Origin: Muriicola jejuensis
GTDB taxonomy: Bacteria; Bacteroidota; Bacteroidia; Flavobacteriales; Flavobacteriaceae
Reading direction: 5' to 3'
Assembly: GCF_010671595.1 (NCBI RefSeq)
Contig: NZ_JAABOP010000001.1
Location: 1,674,001 to 1,738,000 of the forward strand
Length of the DNA: 64,000 bases
The notes under the pieces were generated by a model. It was not told the DNA's origin. It did no database searches and was given only the letters and a program-made list of their open reading frames with translations. Position numbers and translations under genes: made by a program. Shown here piece by piece: positions 27,073 through 35,428 of this stretch; position 1 is the stretch's first letter; each line of letters starts with the position of its first letter.

Positions 27073-27978
27073 ATGCTTAGCAGAAAGAACAAGCTCCTGC
27101 TTTTAAAGCTGCTGAGCCTGTTTTCCATTGTAAGGGGATACAACGTACTGGTCATCGTCCTTGCTCAATACCTCGCCGCTATCTATATCATGGCGCCCGA
27201 TCTTCCCTTGCGAAAGGTGGTATTCGACCTGAGCCTATTTGTGATCGTACTGGCATCCGCCCTGGTGATCGCCGCCGGATACATCATCAACAGTTTTTAC
27301 GATTCTGAGAAGGACCTGATCAACAAACCGAGAAAAACCATGCTCGACCGCCTGGTAAGTCAGCGAACCAAGCTGAGTACTTATTTTGTGCTCAACTTTC
27401 TTTCTGTGATATTCGCCAGCTATGTGTCTTTTCGCGCTGTCCTGTTTTTCGGCGCCTATATCTTCGGGATCTGGCTGTATTCCCATAAACTCAAGAGAAT
27501 CCCATTCGTTGGCAACCTGGTATCGGCCACTCTGGCTATCACCCCCTTTTTTGCCGTTTTCGTTTATTACAGGAATTTTGAGGCCGTCATCTTTGTCCAT
27601 GCCATGTTCCTTTTTCTGCTGATCCTCTCAAGGGAGATGATCAAGGACATGGAGAATATAGCAGGTGATATGGCGCTCGATTACAAGACTATCCCGGTTC
27701 TTTTCGGTACCCGTTATTCGAAGATCACGATATCCCTTCTTGTGGTACTGGCCCTGTTGCCCGCCTTTCTTTTAATAGAGATCTTCGATGTGGGGTACAT
27801 GTACCTCTATTTTATTATGGCGGTCGTATTACTGGTGGTCTTTCTCGTTCTGATGTGGAAGTCGACTTCCAAAAAACACTATGTATGGCTTCATAACATA
27901 CTCAAATTCATTATTGTATCCGGCGTATTCAGCATCCTACTCATCAATGTGGACCTGGTCCTGAACCGAATCCTATGA
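27073..27978 (+). CDS. UbiA-family prenyltransferase (geranylgeranylglycerol-phosphate geranylgeranyltransferase type)
   Basis: A 301-residue integral membrane prenyltransferase with about eight helices. The first Asp-rich motif is NSFYDSEKDLINKP (about residues 74-87) and the second region is DMENIAGDMALDYKTIP, both binding prenyl diphosphate through magnesium. Members in this genomic position in flavobacteria are named after the archaeal DGGGP synthase, but the actual acceptor in bacteria is not established; menaquinone or another quinone head group is possible. ATG at 27073 lies 11 bases past the kinase stop; an upstream ATG inside that gene (26971) is rejected. Confidence 0.85.
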   Translation: MLSRKNKLLLLKLLSLFSIVRGYNVLVIVLAQYLAAIYIMAPDLPLRKVVFDLSLFVIVLASALVIAAGYIINSFYDSEKDLINKPRKTMLDRLVSQRTKLSTYFVLNFLSVIFASYVSFRAVLFFGAYIFGIWLYSHKLKRIPFVGNLVSATLAITPFFAVFVYYRNFEAVIFVHAMFLFLLILSREMIKDMENIAGDMALDYKTIPVLFGTRYSKITISLLVVLALLPAFLLIEIFDVGYMYLYFIMAVVLLVVFLVLMWKSTSKKHYVWLHNILKFIIVSGVFSILLINVDLVLNRIL

Positions 27979-27986
27979 TCCCGGCA

Positions 27987-28015
27987 TTGAGACCGGAAGC
28001 AAATTGCTATTTTTG
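27987..28015 (+). promoter_or_regulatory. promoter of the rRNA pseudouridine synthase gene
   Basis: TTG (27987-27989), an 18-base spacer and the exact -7 box TATTTTTG (28008-28015), followed by the ATG 15 bases later. This is one of the best matches in the window to the flavobacterial promoter pattern. Confidence 0.6.
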
Positions 28016-28029
28016 ATAAAAATTACACC

Positions 28030-28872
28030 ATGAGCAGATTCGATAACAGTGGAGGAGGAAAATTCTCGGGAAGAGGAGATGGAAATTTCAGGCGGAAGAG
28101 TTTTGCCAGGGGTAATGCGCCTATCAAGAAAAAGAAGGAGAACGCTCCGGCCCCGGATCCAAACCTTATCAGATTGAACAAATACATCGCCAATTCAGGG
28201 GTGTGTTCACGCCGTGAAGCAGATACGTATATTACTGCAGGGAATATTACGGTAAATGGAAAGACTGTCACTGAGATGGGGTTTAAGGTAAAACGCACGG
28301 ATGAGGTCAGGTTTGACGGCCGACTGCTGAATCCGGAGAAAAAGGAATATGTTCTTTTAAACAAGCCCAAGAACTTCATCACCACCACCCGGGATGAAAA
28401 AGGGAGAAGAACGGTCATGGAACTCATCAGCAATGCCTCCAAGTCGAGACTCGTCCCTGTTGGCAGGCTCGACCGAAATACCACCGGACTGCTGCTCTTC
28501 ACCAATGACGGAGACCTGGCCAAGAAACTCACCCACCCGAGGTACGGGATCAGGAAGATCTATCACGTGGAGCTCAACAGAAACCTCAAGGCTGATGATT
28601 TCAGGAGGATAGAGGAAGGCATCATGCTGGAAGACGGGCTTATTCAGGTCGATGAGATAAGCTATTTGAACAACGCCCCTAAAAAGGAAGTGGGAATCGA
28701 GATCCACAGCGGCAGGAACAGGATCGTAAGGAGGATTTTTGAACATCTGGGGTATGAGGTGATTAAACTAGACCGCGTGGTTTTTGCCAACCTTACGAAG
28801 AAAGACCTGCCTCGAGGCCACTGGAGGCATCTTACCCAACAGGAGGTCATCAACCTGGGAATGATTCAGTAG
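28030..28872 (+). CDS. rluB: 23S rRNA pseudouridine synthase, RluB/RsuA family
   Basis: Converts a specific rRNA uridine to pseudouridine. The 280 residues comprise a Gly/Lys-rich basic tail (1-50), an S4 RNA-binding domain (LIRLNKYIANSGVCSRREADTYI) and the catalytic domain with the active-site Asp in VPVGRLDRNTTGLLLFTNDGDL. The C-terminal GRNRIVRRIFEHLGYEVIKLDRV is a conserved family segment. The disordered N-terminal extension is common in Bacteroidota. RluB versus RluE/RsuA specificity is not decided by eye. Confidence 0.92.
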   Translation: MSRFDNSGGGKFSGRGDGNFRRKSFARGNAPIKKKKENAPAPDPNLIRLNKYIANSGVCSRREADTYITAGNITVNGKTVTEMGFKVKRTDEVRFDGRLLNPEKKEYVLLNKPKNFITTTRDEKGRRTVMELISNASKSRLVPVGRLDRNTTGLLLFTNDGDLAKKLTHPRYGIRKIYHVELNRNLKADDFRRIEEGIMLEDGLIQVDEISYLNNAPKKEVGIEIHSGRNRIVRRIFEHLGYEVIKLDRVVFANLTKKDLPRGHWRHLTQQEVINLGMIQ

Positions 28873-28878
28873 ACCGGT

Positions 28879-29313
28879 CTAAAGGGAAGGCCTGGCATCC
28901 AGCAAACTGCCCACAGTATCCCAGAATACGGCCCCTGCGGGATTTTCATCCTGACTTACCGGTTTCTCTTTCAAATATTCCCTGACCATAAGTTTGAGAT
29001 GGGTGATCTGGGCGTTTTCCCCGTAGAAATTCTCAAAGGCCATATCCCAGGTGGCAAAGGCGCGTTTTTCCCTTACCTCAAAACTCAGCAATTCCACGTT
29101 TTTATGACGTGGATCTGCCTTGATCTTGTCAAAAAGAGTAAGCACTTTGTATTGATTTCCTTCCAGGTACTGGATAAATTCCCCGTGGTGGTAAAGCAGA
29201 CAACCCGTGATTCCAAGGATTCGGTTGTTCTCTTTTGCCCTTTCAAGCATTAACTGGATCTGGTCCAGGGTGAAATTCGGTTTTGCTACTGACCGATATA
29301 CCAGACTGAACAT
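28879..29313 (-). CDS. BLUF-domain blue-light sensor
   Basis: A 144-residue flavin photoreceptor made almost only of the BLUF domain. The residues of the light-driven hydrogen-bond switch are present: Tyr6 (LVYRS), Asn30 (NNRILGITG), Gln48 (FIQYLEG), and both Trp89 and Met91 in FATWDMAFENF. The C-terminal 50 residues are helical with no output domain, so it should signal by binding a partner. It is convergent with the pseudouridine synthase gene and has TATCTTTA as a near -7 box at 29348-29355. The partner and the response controlled are not indicated by the neighbourhood. Confidence 0.93.
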   Translation of the reverse strand: MFSLVYRSVAKPNFTLDQIQLMLERAKENNRILGITGCLLYHHGEFIQYLEGNQYKVLTLFDKIKADPRHKNVELLSFEVREKRAFATWDMAFENFYGENAQITHLKLMVREYLKEKPVSQDENPAGAVFWDTVGSLLDARPSL

Positions 29314-29383
29314 GGACGGTTACCTTTTTTGGTGGTGGTTACTGACCTAAAGATAAAAGAAAATCCAGATGCCTCAGGATAAT

Positions 29384-30667
29384 TTACTTTGAAAATCGCT
29401 GCATCTTCTCACGGATCTCCTTCAGGCAGAGGTTCCCCAGGCTGCCCAGGTGGGTGTGCACAGCGGCTTTCGGAGATTGAAATTCGCCTTTTTCTACAAG
29501 GAGAGCAACTTGTTTATAGGCATCGCGAAAGGGTATGCCCTTTTTTACAAGCTCATTGAGGGCGTCTACTGTGAACAGGAGGTCGTACTTCGGATCGTCC
29601 AAAATATCTTTCTTCACTTCAATCTTACTCAGGCTGAAGGCCATGATATCCAGACAGGCCTTTAACTCCTGAATGGCCGGGATCATGCTGTTCTTCGTCA
29701 GTTGCAAATCCCTGTGGTACCCGCTGGGCAGGTTGGTTAGGAGCATGGACAACTCATTGGGAAGTGCCTGGATGACATTGCATTTGGCACGGACCAGCTC
29801 AAACACGTCCGGATTCTTCTTATGTGGCATAATGCTGCTGCCGGTAGTAAGGTCGTCGGGAAAGGAAATAAAATTAAAGTTCTGGCTCATGTACAGGCAA
29901 ACGTCCATAGCGAGCTTAGACAGGGTACCCCCAAGAGAGGCCATGGCTCTTGCCGTACTAACTTCCACCTTCCCTCTCCCCATTTGTGCGGCCACCACAT
30001 TGTATTTGAGCGTGCTAAATCCGAGTTCGCTTGTGGTCATAGCCCTGTCTATGGGAAAGGAACTCCCATAGCCCGCAGCACTTCCCAGGGGGTTCTGATC
30101 GGCTATGTCTGCAGCGGCCCTGAGCAGGATCATATCATCTACCAGGCTCTCGGCATAGGCAGAGAACCACAGCCCGAAAGAGGAAGGCATGGCCACCTGC
30201 AGGTGTGTGTATCCAGGCAATAGTACTTTATGATGGGTCTCGGCCAGCCCGATAAGCAGGTCAAACAGATCCAGGACCTGGCGTTTCAGGGTTTTTATTT
30301 CTTCTTTGATGTACAGTTGAATGGCTACCAGCACCTGGTCATTCCTGGAGCGGGCGGTGTGTATCTTCTTTCCAGTATCTCCCAGTTTTTGAATGAGCAG
30401 GTATTCGATCTTGGAGTGCATGTCCTCAAAATCATCTTCAATTGTGAAGGTCCCAGCCTCGATCGTAAGGGCAATGGCATCCAGTTCCGCCAGGATGGAC
30501 TCACCCTCTTCCTTCTCAAGCAGCCCGATCGACTGTAGCATACGGCAATGTGCCTTGGAGGCAATTACATCGTATTTGGCCAGCAACAGATCGAGTTCCC
30601 GGTCATTTCCCACTGTAAATCGATCGATCTTCTGATCTGTTTTCAATCCTTTTTCCCATAATTTCAT
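29384..30667 (-). CDS. argH: argininosuccinate lyase
   Basis: The last arginine step: cleaves argininosuccinate to arginine and fumarate. From the ATG at 30667 (MKLWEKGLKTDQKIDRF) it has 427 residues, a little shorter than typical enzymes of about 460. The lyase-superfamily signature TGSSIMPHKKNPDVFEL is intact, as are HTARSRNDQVL and GYTHLQVAMPSSFGLW. The open frame extends upstream into argE (to 30802), but that part is out-of-frame reading of argE. It is the ninth and last gene of the operon. Confidence 0.94.
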   Translation of the reverse strand: MKLWEKGLKTDQKIDRFTVGNDRELDLLLAKYDVIASKAHCRMLQSIGLLEKEEGESILAELDAIALTIEAGTFTIEDDFEDMHSKIEYLLIQKLGDTGKKIHTARSRNDQVLVAIQLYIKEEIKTLKRQVLDLFDLLIGLAETHHKVLLPGYTHLQVAMPSSFGLWFSAYAESLVDDMILLRAAADIADQNPLGSAAGYGSSFPIDRAMTTSELGFSTLKYNVVAAQMGRGKVEVSTARAMASLGGTLSKLAMDVCLYMSQNFNFISFPDDLTTGSSIMPHKKNPDVFELVRAKCNVIQALPNELSMLLTNLPSGYHRDLQLTKNSMIPAIQELKACLDIMAFSLSKIEVKKDILDDPKYDLLFTVDALNELVKKGIPFRDAYKQVALLVEKGEFQSPKAAVHTHLGSLGNLCLKEIREKMQRFSK

Positions 30668-30680
30668 AAGAAGCTGGTCT

Positions 30681-31769
30681 TTAAGGTTTAGGGATCTTTG
30701 CGAACAAAAACCCATGGAGTAATTTGATGTAAAGGGATATCCCTTCCTCGATCTCAGAGACAAAAATGTACTCATCCGCACTGTGCGATCGCCTGCTGTC
30801 ACCCGGTCCCATTTTAAGGGAGGGGCAACTGAGCGCAGCCTGATCAGAAAGGGTCGGTGAACCGTAGGTCTCCCGCCCCAAAGCGATGCCGCTTTGTACC
30901 AGAAGGTGATCCTTAGGAATGGAGGATGAATTCAAGTGAAGTGACCTCGGCTTTAATTTGCAAGGTGCCTGTTCCTGAAGTATTTCCACCACCTCCTGGT
31001 TCGTATACCGGTCATTTACCCGAACATCAATGACCAGGTTCACCCCGGCAGGGACTACGTTATGCTGACTTCCCCCTTGGATCTGGGTCACCGTGAGTTT
31101 AACCTCCCCCAGGACTTCGGAGACTTTCGGGAATTTGAAATCCCGGAACCATTCCAGGACCTCTATGCAGTTATAGAGGGCATTGTCTGTATTGGGATGC
31201 GCGGCATGTGAAGGGGTCCCGCTGACCTCGGCATCGAAGACCACCAGCCCTTTTTCTGCGATGGCCAGTTGCATCAGGGTGGGTTCACCTACTATAGCGA
31301 CATCAATAGGAGGCAGTATCTCCAGCATGGAATTCAGGCCATTGGGCCCCGAACTCTCCTCTTCAGCCGAGGCAACCATAATGAGGTTATGGCTTAGTCC
31401 TTCCTTTTCGTAGAAATAGGTAAAAGTGGCGATCAGAGATACCAGTGCCCCCCCGGCATCATTGCTTCCAAGACCGAATAATTTTCCGTCCTCCACGGAA
31501 GGCTGGAAAGGATTCCTGGTATAGGCTGTATTGGGGCGGACCGTGTCGTGGTGAGAATTCAGGAGCAGGGTGGGCTTGTTCTTGTCAAAGAACTTGTTGA
31601 AAGCATACACGTTGTTCTCCTGCCGTTTGTGGGGAATACCCCTTTCTATGAACCATCCTTCGAGAAGCAGGGCCGTATGGTTCTCTTCCGAAGAGAAGGA
31701 AGGCGTTGCGATCAGCTTTTTCAGCAACTCTATGGCGTCTTTTGTGAGTGAGGAGATCTCTTGCTTCAT
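30681..31769 (-). CDS. argE: M20 deacylase of arginine synthesis (N-acyl-ornithine/citrulline deacylase)
   Basis: A 362-residue zinc peptidase of family M20. Metal-binding segments are LLNSHHDTVRPN, GLGSNDAGGALVSL and SAEEESSGPNG. In operons with an ArgF'-type transcarbamylase this enzyme removes the acyl group from N-acylcitrulline rather than from acylornithine, yielding citrulline for ArgG. Whether the acyl group is acetyl or succinyl depends on the transcarbamylase (see 32542-33483). It overlaps argB by four bases. Confidence 0.92.
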   Translation of the reverse strand: MKQEISSLTKDAIELLKKLIATPSFSSEENHTALLLEGWFIERGIPHKRQENNVYAFNKFFDKNKPTLLLNSHHDTVRPNTAYTRNPFQPSVEDGKLFGLGSNDAGGALVSLIATFTYFYEKEGLSHNLIMVASAEEESSGPNGLNSMLEILPPIDVAIVGEPTLMQLAIAEKGLVVFDAEVSGTPSHAAHPNTDNALYNCIEVLEWFRDFKFPKVSEVLGEVKLTVTQIQGGSQHNVVPAGVNLVIDVRVNDRYTNQEVVEILQEQAPCKLKPRSLHLNSSSIPKDHLLVQSGIALGRETYGSPTLSDQAALSCPSLKMGPGDSRRSHSADEYIFVSEIEEGISLYIKLLHGFLFAKIPKP

Positions 31770-32545
31770 AGGGTAAGGGTTGTATAGGCTGATGGATTTG
31801 GTCGGAGCATGCCGATATTTCCCACACAGACCTTGTGTACCGAATGGTCGAGGGCGTGGAAGCAGTTTTCCAGTTTGGGGAGCATCCCCTCACCTATGGT
31901 TTTTTCCCGTATCAGGCTGTAGTAAGATTGCTTGTTGATATGGGGGATCACGGAAAGGTCATTTCCGATATCAGAGAGCACTCCCGCTTTTTCAAAGCAA
32001 TAGTATAGAGTGGTCCGATAATCCCTGCTGAGGGCGATGGCAAGCTCGGATGCGATGGTATCTGCGTTGGTATTCAGCATTTGTCCGCCTTTATCGCAGC
32101 TAAGGGCGCAGAAAACAGGTACCAGGCCGATTTCCAGAAAGGTACGCAGGGCATCTGTATGAATAGAAACGATGTCGCCCACGAAGCCAAAATCAATGGG
32201 TACTACCGGTCTTTTCACAGCCCGGATGATCCCTGCATCCGCACCGCTAAGACCGATGGCATTGCATTCCATGGCCTGCAGTTCACTGACGATGGACTTG
32301 TTAATGAGCCCGGCATACACCATGATGGCCACCTCCAGGCTCCCTTTGTCCGTGATGCGTCTTCCATTGACCATGGTCGTACGTATCCCGAGTCTTTCCC
32401 CGAGGCGGGTTGCCTCTTTCCCCCCTCCGTGGACGAGGATCTTGGGGCCTTCTACCTTGTGGAAGAGTCTCAGGAAACGAGTGAGCTCCCCTTTGTTCTC
32501 GATGACGTTGCCACCGATCTTGATGACGGATAAAGCGGGTTTCAT
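31766..32545 (-). CDS. argB: N-acetylglutamate kinase family (possibly acting on N-succinylglutamate)
   Basis: A 259-residue amino-acid kinase. The N-terminal VIKIGGNVIENKGELTRFL binds the ATP phosphate, and VHGGGKEATRLGERLG and NTNADTIASELAIAL are family signatures. It phosphorylates the acyl-glutamate made by the first enzyme. It lacks the N-terminal extension of arginine-inhibited hexameric kinases, so feedback control probably lies elsewhere. It overlaps argF' and argE by four bases each. Confidence 0.92.
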   Translation of the reverse strand: MKPALSVIKIGGNVIENKGELTRFLRLFHKVEGPKILVHGGGKEATRLGERLGIRTTMVNGRRITDKGSLEVAIMVYAGLINKSIVSELQAMECNAIGLSGADAGIIRAVKRPVVPIDFGFVGDIVSIHTDALRTFLEIGLVPVFCALSCDKGGQMLNTNADTIASELAIALSRDYRTTLYYCFEKAGVLSDIGNDLSVIPHINKQSYYSLIREKTIGEGMLPKLENCFHALDHSVHKVCVGNIGMLRPNPSAYTTLTL

Positions 32546-33483
32546 AGGGATTCCAATATTTTCATCAGTGCGACCTGGGCCGCAAAGGTCCGGTTGTTGG
32601 CCTGTTCTATGACCAGAGAATTGCTGCTGTCCAGTACAGCGTCTTCGACAATCACGTTTCGCCTAACAGGGAGACAGTGCATAAAATAGGCCTTTCCCAA
32701 TTTTTCGCGGGTGATCATCCAGTGGGGGTCATCAGATAAAACGGCTCCATAGGGCCTGCTGGCACTCCAGTTCTTGACATATACAAAATCAGCGTCCTTC
32801 AGGGCCTCATTCTGGTCGTGGAAAACGGGAATATCCCTGACTATTTCGGGATTGAGCTCATAGCCCTTTGGATGGGTGATGGAAAAGTCGAACTGAGGGT
32901 TGTTCTTCATGATCCCCGCAAAGGAGTTGGGCACTGCCTGGGGCAGGGCCCTGGGATGGGGTGCCCAGGAAAGCACCACCTTGGGCCTGGTCGTTTGTTG
33001 ATATTCTGTGATGGTGATGAGGTCTGCCAGGGCTTGCAGGGGATGGCCGGTGGCGCTTTCCAGGTTCAGGATGGGGATGGTGGCGTACTTTTTAAAACCG
33101 TGGAGAACCTGTTCCGCTTCATCTTTTTCGCGGTCTTTCAGGGAAGCGAATGCCCGTACCCCCAGGACATCGCAGTACTGTGAAATGACCCGGGCTGCCT
33201 CCCTGATATGTTCGGCCTTGCCCTGGTCCATGATGGTGCCGTCCTCGAATTCCAGAGCCCAGCCCTCATTGCCGATATTCATGGTCATACAGTGCATTCC
33301 CAGGTGGTAGGCCGCTCTCTGTGTGCTGAGTCGGGTCCGGAGGCTGTTGTTGAAGAACAGAAGTCCCAGTACCTTGCCCTTTCCTTTCTTTTCGAATTTA
33401 AAAGGTTCTTTTTTGCATTCTGCCGCAAGGGATAACCAGGATGCGGTTGAATCTATATCGTCTACATGGAGAAAGTGCTTCAT
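32542..33483 (-). CDS. argF': N-succinylornithine/N-acetylornithine transcarbamylase; Ala90 predicts succinyl
   Basis: Transfers the carbamoyl group of carbamoyl phosphate to an N-acylated ornithine. The 313 residues carry the carbamoyl-phosphate motif NNSLRTRLSTQ, HPLQALADLIT, SWAPHPRALPQAVPNSF and HCLPVRRN, which place it with the Bacteroides SOTCase and Xanthomonas AOTCase and not with ordinary ornithine transcarbamylase. The specificity position (Pro90 in the B. fragilis SOTCase, Glu92 in the X. campestris AOTCase, as I recall the published work) is Ala90 here (IMDQGKAEH; codon GCC at 33214-33216). Published exchanges of that Glu to Pro, Ser, Val or Ala turned AOTCase into SOTCase, so succinylornithine is the predicted substrate. 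Confidence 0.93.
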   Translation of the reverse strand: MKHFLHVDDIDSTASWLSLAAECKKEPFKFEKKGKGKVLGLLFFNNSLRTRLSTQRAAYHLGMHCMTMNIGNEGWALEFEDGTIMDQGKAEHIREAARVISQYCDVLGVRAFASLKDREKDEAEQVLHGFKKYATIPILNLESATGHPLQALADLITITEYQQTTRPKVVLSWAPHPRALPQAVPNSFAGIMKNNPQFDFSITHPKGYELNPEIVRDIPVFHDQNEALKDADFVYVKNWSASRPYGAVLSDDPHWMITREKLGKAYFMHCLPVRRNVIVEDAVLDSSNSLVIEQANNRTFAAQVALMKILESL

Positions 33484-34607
33484 GCCAGTTCCCTTTTTAA
33501 TGCATTAAAAAATTGATCCAGGTGATCCTTGCTCACATTCAGGGCAGGGAGGATACGCAGAACGCTTTTGTCCTTGGCGCTTCCTGTAAAGATATGTTGT
33601 TTGGTGATCAGTCTTTTTCTCAAAGAGGCCACCTCAAAGCCGAATTCCAGCCCGAGCATAAGCCCCCTGCCTTTCACCCGTTTTACTTCAGGAATCCTGG
33701 CAGCGCATGCTGCAAAATAGGATCCTAATTCCTCAGCGTTCTTCATGAGCTGTTCTTTTTCCAGGACTTCCAGTACGGCCAGGGTGGCAGCACAGGCCAG
33801 ATGGTTGCCCCCGAAGGTGGTCCCCAGCAAGCCGTGGGATGCCTTGAATTTCGGATGGATCAGGATGCCACCCACAGGAAACCCATTTCCCATCCCTTTG
33901 GCCATGGAAATGATGTCGGGTTCAATACCGTGGTGCTGAAAGGCGAAGAATTTCCCGCTCCGCCCGAAACCCGACTGTACCTCATCGGCGATAAGGACCA
34001 CATCGTGTTCCCTGCAAAGCCGGGATATTTCCCTGTAAAAAGCAGTCGATGGCTCATCGAGTCCGCCTACGCCCTGTATGGCCTCCAGGATAACGGCGCA
34101 CACATCCCCCTTCGCCATTTCTGCCTCCAGGGCGGTGGCGTCTTCAAAAGGGAGGAAGGTGACCTGTTGCTGGCGGTTGATCGGGGCGTTGATTCCGGGG
34201 TTATCGGTCGTTGCCACCGCAGCGGAAGTACGTCCGTGAAAGCTGTTGTGAAAAGCGATGACCCTGCTTCTTCCCGTGTGAAAGGAGGCGAGTTTCAGGG
34301 CATTTTCATTGGCCTCGGCTCCGGAATTACAAAGGAATAGTCGGTACTCATCACATCCTGAAAGGTAACCTAGCTTCTCCATTAGCTGCTGCTGCAAGGG
34401 ATTCTGGACTGCGTTGCTGTAGAAGGCGATCCTGTCGAGCTGTTCCTTGATGCGACTCACATAATGGGGATGGCCGTGGCCTATGGAGATCACCGCGTGC
34501 CCCCCATACAGGTCGAGGTACTCCACTCCTTGGTCGTCCGTCAGGATTAGTCCTTTGGCGGAGACGGGTGTTATATCGTAAAGGGGGTAAACGTCGAACA
34601 ATTCCAT
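33480..34607 (-). CDS. argD: acylornithine aminotransferase
   Basis: A 375-residue class III PLP transaminase that forms N-acylornithine from the semialdehyde and glutamate. The PLP lysine is in ISMAKGMGNGFPVGG, preceded by LIADEVQSGFGRSG, and the phosphate-binding CNSGAEANENALKLA is intact. Placement between proC and argF' fixes the pathway role; substrate acyl group is set by the pathway. It overlaps argF' by four bases. Confidence 0.94.
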   Translation of the reverse strand: MELFDVYPLYDITPVSAKGLILTDDQGVEYLDLYGGHAVISIGHGHPHYVSRIKEQLDRIAFYSNAVQNPLQQQLMEKLGYLSGCDEYRLFLCNSGAEANENALKLASFHTGRSRVIAFHNSFHGRTSAAVATTDNPGINAPINRQQQVTFLPFEDATALEAEMAKGDVCAVILEAIQGVGGLDEPSTAFYREISRLCREHDVVLIADEVQSGFGRSGKFFAFQHHGIEPDIISMAKGMGNGFPVGGILIHPKFKASHGLLGTTFGGNHLACAATLAVLEVLEKEQLMKNAEELGSYFAACAARIPEVKRVKGRGLMLGLEFGFEVASLRKRLITKQHIFTGSAKDKSVLRILPALNVSKDHLDQFFNALKRELA

Positions 34608-34608
34608 G

Positions 34609-35403
34609 CTACCCTTTTCTTATTTGGGTGATCTTCTCAAAAGAGGCGACAATCCCCCGGATCAGGGAGGAACTGAGCCCCTGGTGTTCCATCTCATTGA
34701 GACCTTCAATGGTACAGCCCATAGGCGTGGTCACCCGGTCGATTTCTTCCTCAGGATGGTTGCCCGATTCGATAAGCAGGGAGGCAGCCCCATTGCAGGT
34801 GTGCATGGCCAGTTCCTGTGCCTCCTTGGCATCAAATCCGAGCTGAATGGCTCCCTGGGTGGTCGCCCGGATCAACCGCATCCAGAAGGCGATGCCACTG
34901 GCACATATTACCGTTGCGGCCTGCATCTGGGATTCCGGGATCTCCATGGAATGACCCATGCGATTAAAGATCGCCTTGGCGAGTTCAATGCGTTTGGCTC
35001 CCATGGCATTGCTGCAGATACAGGTCATGGAACGGCCCACGGAAATGGCCGTATTGGGCATGCTCCTGATAATATAGGCCTCTTTCCCTATAACGGACTC
35101 TATCTTCTGTATGCTGAAACCCGTGATGGTGGATATGACCACGTGCTTATCGGTCAACAGGTCCTTTACCCCGTGGAGGATGGCTTCAAAGTGCCCCGGC
35201 TGTACGGCAAAGATGAGGATGTCGGACTCCCTGACGGCCCTTGCATTATCCGAGGTGACGGTCACGTTGCCGTATTTTTCGTATTCCCTGATCGACTCAG
35301 TATGCCTTTTGGTCAGGAACATGGTGGTGGCCCCGTTGCTGTGGAGAATGCCCTTGGCTATGGAAATCCCCAGGTTGCCTGCTCCTATGATCGCTATTTT
35401 CAT
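34609..35403 (-). CDS. proC: pyrroline-5-carboxylate reductase
   Basis: Makes proline from pyrroline 5-carboxylate with NAD(P)H. The 264-residue protein has the Rossmann loop MKIAIIGAGNLGISIAKGIL, SMPNTAISVGRSMTCIC and the C-terminal GAASLLIESGNHPEEEIDRVTTPMGCTIEGL. It sits inside the arginine operon, one base after which argD begins, as in other flavobacteria. This ties proline and arginine synthesis, both of which draw on glutamate semialdehyde derivatives. Confidence 0.94.
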   Translation of the reverse strand: MKIAIIGAGNLGISIAKGILHSNGATTMFLTKRHTESIREYEKYGNVTVTSDNARAVRESDILIFAVQPGHFEAILHGVKDLLTDKHVVISTITGFSIQKIESVIGKEAYIIRSMPNTAISVGRSMTCICSNAMGAKRIELAKAIFNRMGHSMEIPESQMQAATVICASGIAFWMRLIRATTQGAIQLGFDAKEAQELAMHTCNGAASLLIESGNHPEEEIDRVTTPMGCTIEGLNEMEHQGLSSSLIRGIVASFEKITQIRKG

Positions 35404-35428
35404 ATGTATATTTTCGAGTTAGGTTGTG

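Noticed and set aside
26971-27073. Upstream ATG for the UbiA gene
   Set aside because: The 34 extra residues are an alternate frame of the preceding kinase gene; the membrane protein normally starts at 27073.
32542-33483. Ordinary ornithine transcarbamylase
   Set aside because: Motifs and operon context (ArgE after the transcarbamylase step, ArgF'-type loop) fit an N-acylornithine enzyme instead.
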